This document shows, piece after piece, positions 4,455 to 5,595 of a DNA stretch of 5,595 nucleotides. The first letter of the stretch is position 1, and every line of letters begins with the position of its first letter. The translations under genes and the position numbers were made by a program. Source of the stretch: an uncultured Desulfovibrio sp. (GTDB lineage: Bacteria > Desulfobacterota > Desulfovibrionia > Desulfovibrionales > Desulfovibrionaceae); contig CAMBWG010000164.1 in assembly GCA_945871415.1 (NCBI GenBank), positions 1 through 5,595 of the forward strand, in the 5' to 3' direction. Under the pieces are notes generated by a model, which had not been told where the DNA came from, searched no databases, and saw nothing but the letters and a program-made list of their open reading frames with translations.

Positions 4455-5595
4455 TCCTTGCCGCGGGCTTTTCCAGCCGTATGGGCGCATTCAAGCCCCT
4501 GCTGCCGCTCCCTGCGGGGAGCGGGACATGCAGCGCGCTGGAACTGCTGTGCCGGACGTATGCGGCCCTGCAGGTGCCCGTTATGGTGGTATCCGGCTTT
4601 CGAGGCGACGAGGTGGACGCGGCTGCCCGTGCCTGCGGCGCGCGCGGCGTGCGCAACCCCCAACCGGAAAACGGCATGTTCTCGTCCGTACTGACGGGCC
4701 TTGCATCCCTGCCGGAAGAAACGGAGGCCGTCTTTGTCCACCCGGTGGATATTCCTCTTGTGCGCCTGCTGACCCTGCAACGCCTGCTCGATGCCGCCGA
4801 CGGAACAGATACGGTGCTGCTGCCGTCCTATGACGGCAGGGAAGGCCACCCGCCGCTGCTGCCCCGCGCCTGTGTGCGGCACGTGCTTGCCTGGCGGGGA
4901 CAAGGCGGCCTGCGCGAAGCTCTGGAAGGGCTGCCGCGCCGCGCCGTCCCTGTGGCGGATGCTTTCTGCCTGCCGGACATGGACACGCAGGCGGACTATG
5001 CGACCCTGAAGGAAGCCGCCGCGCGGCGTCATCTGCTTTCTCCCGAAGAAGCGGAAAAAATGCTGGAAATCGAAGGTCTGCCGCCGCGCGGGCAACGTCA
5101 CTGCCGGGCCGTGGGCGCAGTCGCTGCGGCGCTGGCCCGGGCGCTCAATGCGGCGCGCGCCGACAGAGGCGAAACGCCGGTGGCGGAAGAAGAAGCTCTT
5201 ACGGGCGGACTGCTCCATGATATCTGCAAGGGACAGCCCGGGCACGAAGCCGCGGCGGGGAGACTTCTGCGCCATTACGGGCTGGACCATCTGGCCTGGC
5301 TGGTGGAATCGCATCGGGATCTCACCCTTCCCGACGATGCCCCGCTGACGGCACGCGAACTGGTCTTTCTGGCGGACAAGGTCGTCTGCGGCGCGTGGGC
5401 GCTGCCGCTGGAACAGCGCTTTCAGCAAAAACTCGATCAGTTTCAGGGAGACGCCGACGCCTGCGCGGCCATCAGAGGACGCCGGGACCGGGCCGCGCGC
5501 CTGGCCGCCCGCTTTGCGGCGGAAGCCCGCGCCGACGCCGCCACGCTGGCCCTGACGGTTGCGCCGTCCTGGGACGAACGGGAACGCGCGGGGAG
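4436..5595 (+). CDS. MocA/MobA-like NTP transferase fused to HD domain (DVU_1551-like), 3' partial
   Basis: At least 386 residues, open to the window edge with no stop codon. Residues 1-195 form a MobA/MocA-type nucleotidyltransferase: LILAAGFSSRMGAFKPLLPL (6-25) with Arg15 and Lys20 for nucleotide binding, PENGMFSSV, HPVDIPL with metal-binding Asp105, GREGHPPLL (His138) and DMDTQADY. MocA makes the cytosine dinucleotide form of the molybdenum cofactor and MobA the guanine form; the overlap with the XdhC-family gene favours a molybdenum-hydroxylase role. From about residue 200 an HD phosphohydrolase-like domain follows: His222 (RGQRHCRAV), His261-Asp262 (LLHDICKG), His270, His293 (ESH) and Asp314 (LADKVV), a full set of candidate metal ligands. 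After residue 350 the sequence is Ala/Arg-rich, like a linker, so a further domain beyond the window is possible. The HD substrate is unknown. The start is GTG, inside the upstream gene. Confidence 0.87.
   Translation, partial: MRTLALILAAGFSSRMGAFKPLLPLPAGSGTCSALELLCRTYAALQVPVMVVSGFRGDEVDAAARACGARGVRNPQPENGMFSSVLTGLASLPEETEAVFVHPVDIPLVRLLTLQRLLDAADGTDTVLLPSYDGREGHPPLLPRACVRHVLAWRGQGGLREALEGLPRRAVPVADAFCLPDMDTQADYATLKEAAARRHLLSPEEAEKMLEIEGLPPRGQRHCRAVGAVAAALARALNAARADRGETPVAEEEALTGGLLHDICKGQPGHEAAAGRLLRHYGLDHLAWLVESHRDLTLPDDAPLTARELVFLADKVVCGAWALPLEQRFQQKLDQFQGDADACAAIRGRRDRAARLAARFAAEARADAATLALTVAPSWDERERAG

Noticed and set aside
3432..4490. 352-residue open frame on the minus strand
   Set aside because: Antisense to the XdhC-family gene with its full motif set. 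The translation is low-complexity and unrecognisable.
4418..5428. 336-residue open frame on the minus strand
   Set aside because: Antisense to the NTP transferase-HD gene, which has conserved motifs in order on the plus strand; no domain is visible in the antisense translation.

Overview
The window is GC-rich (roughly 65% by eye), densely coded, and has all of its genes on the plus strand. Gene content and order match a conserved block that I know from Desulfovibrionaceae (sulfate-reducing Desulfovibrio and relatives). From memory, the D. vulgaris Hildenborough counterparts lie around DVU1551-DVU1559, next to a molybdenum aldehyde oxidoreductase. That assignment rests on recalled family patterns; no search was run.

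Layout. Bases 1-70 are a short leader with a perfect 11-bp inverted repeat. Three tightly coupled genes follow: a cysteine-rich C-GCAxxG-C-C protein (71-526), a radical SAM protein of the TrsS type with a tetraether-synthase-like cysteine layout (529-1884), and a PaaK-like AMP-dependent ligase (1881-2975). The ligase lacks the C-terminal lid domain, and its last residues and stop codon lie inside a 25-bp-arm palindrome. A 441-base gap (2976-3416) then holds that palindrome, a second element with about 19-bp imperfect terminal inverted repeats and a nested inverted repeat, and a multi-hairpin leader. A second coupled pair follows: an XdhC/CoxI-family molybdenum-hydroxylase maturation protein (3417-4454), and a MocA/MobA-like NTP transferase fused to an HD domain (GTG start at 4436, running off the window end).

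How the genes may work together. XdhC and MocA-like proteins are established helpers of molybdenum hydroxylases: one binds and sulfurates the cofactor, the other makes the dinucleotide form. A radical SAM enzyme, an adenylating ligase and a cysteine-rich small protein beside them are not part of the known pathway. They suggest an additional, undescribed modification or small-molecule/lipid step tied to a molybdenum hydroxylase. The products and substrates cannot be read from the sequence.
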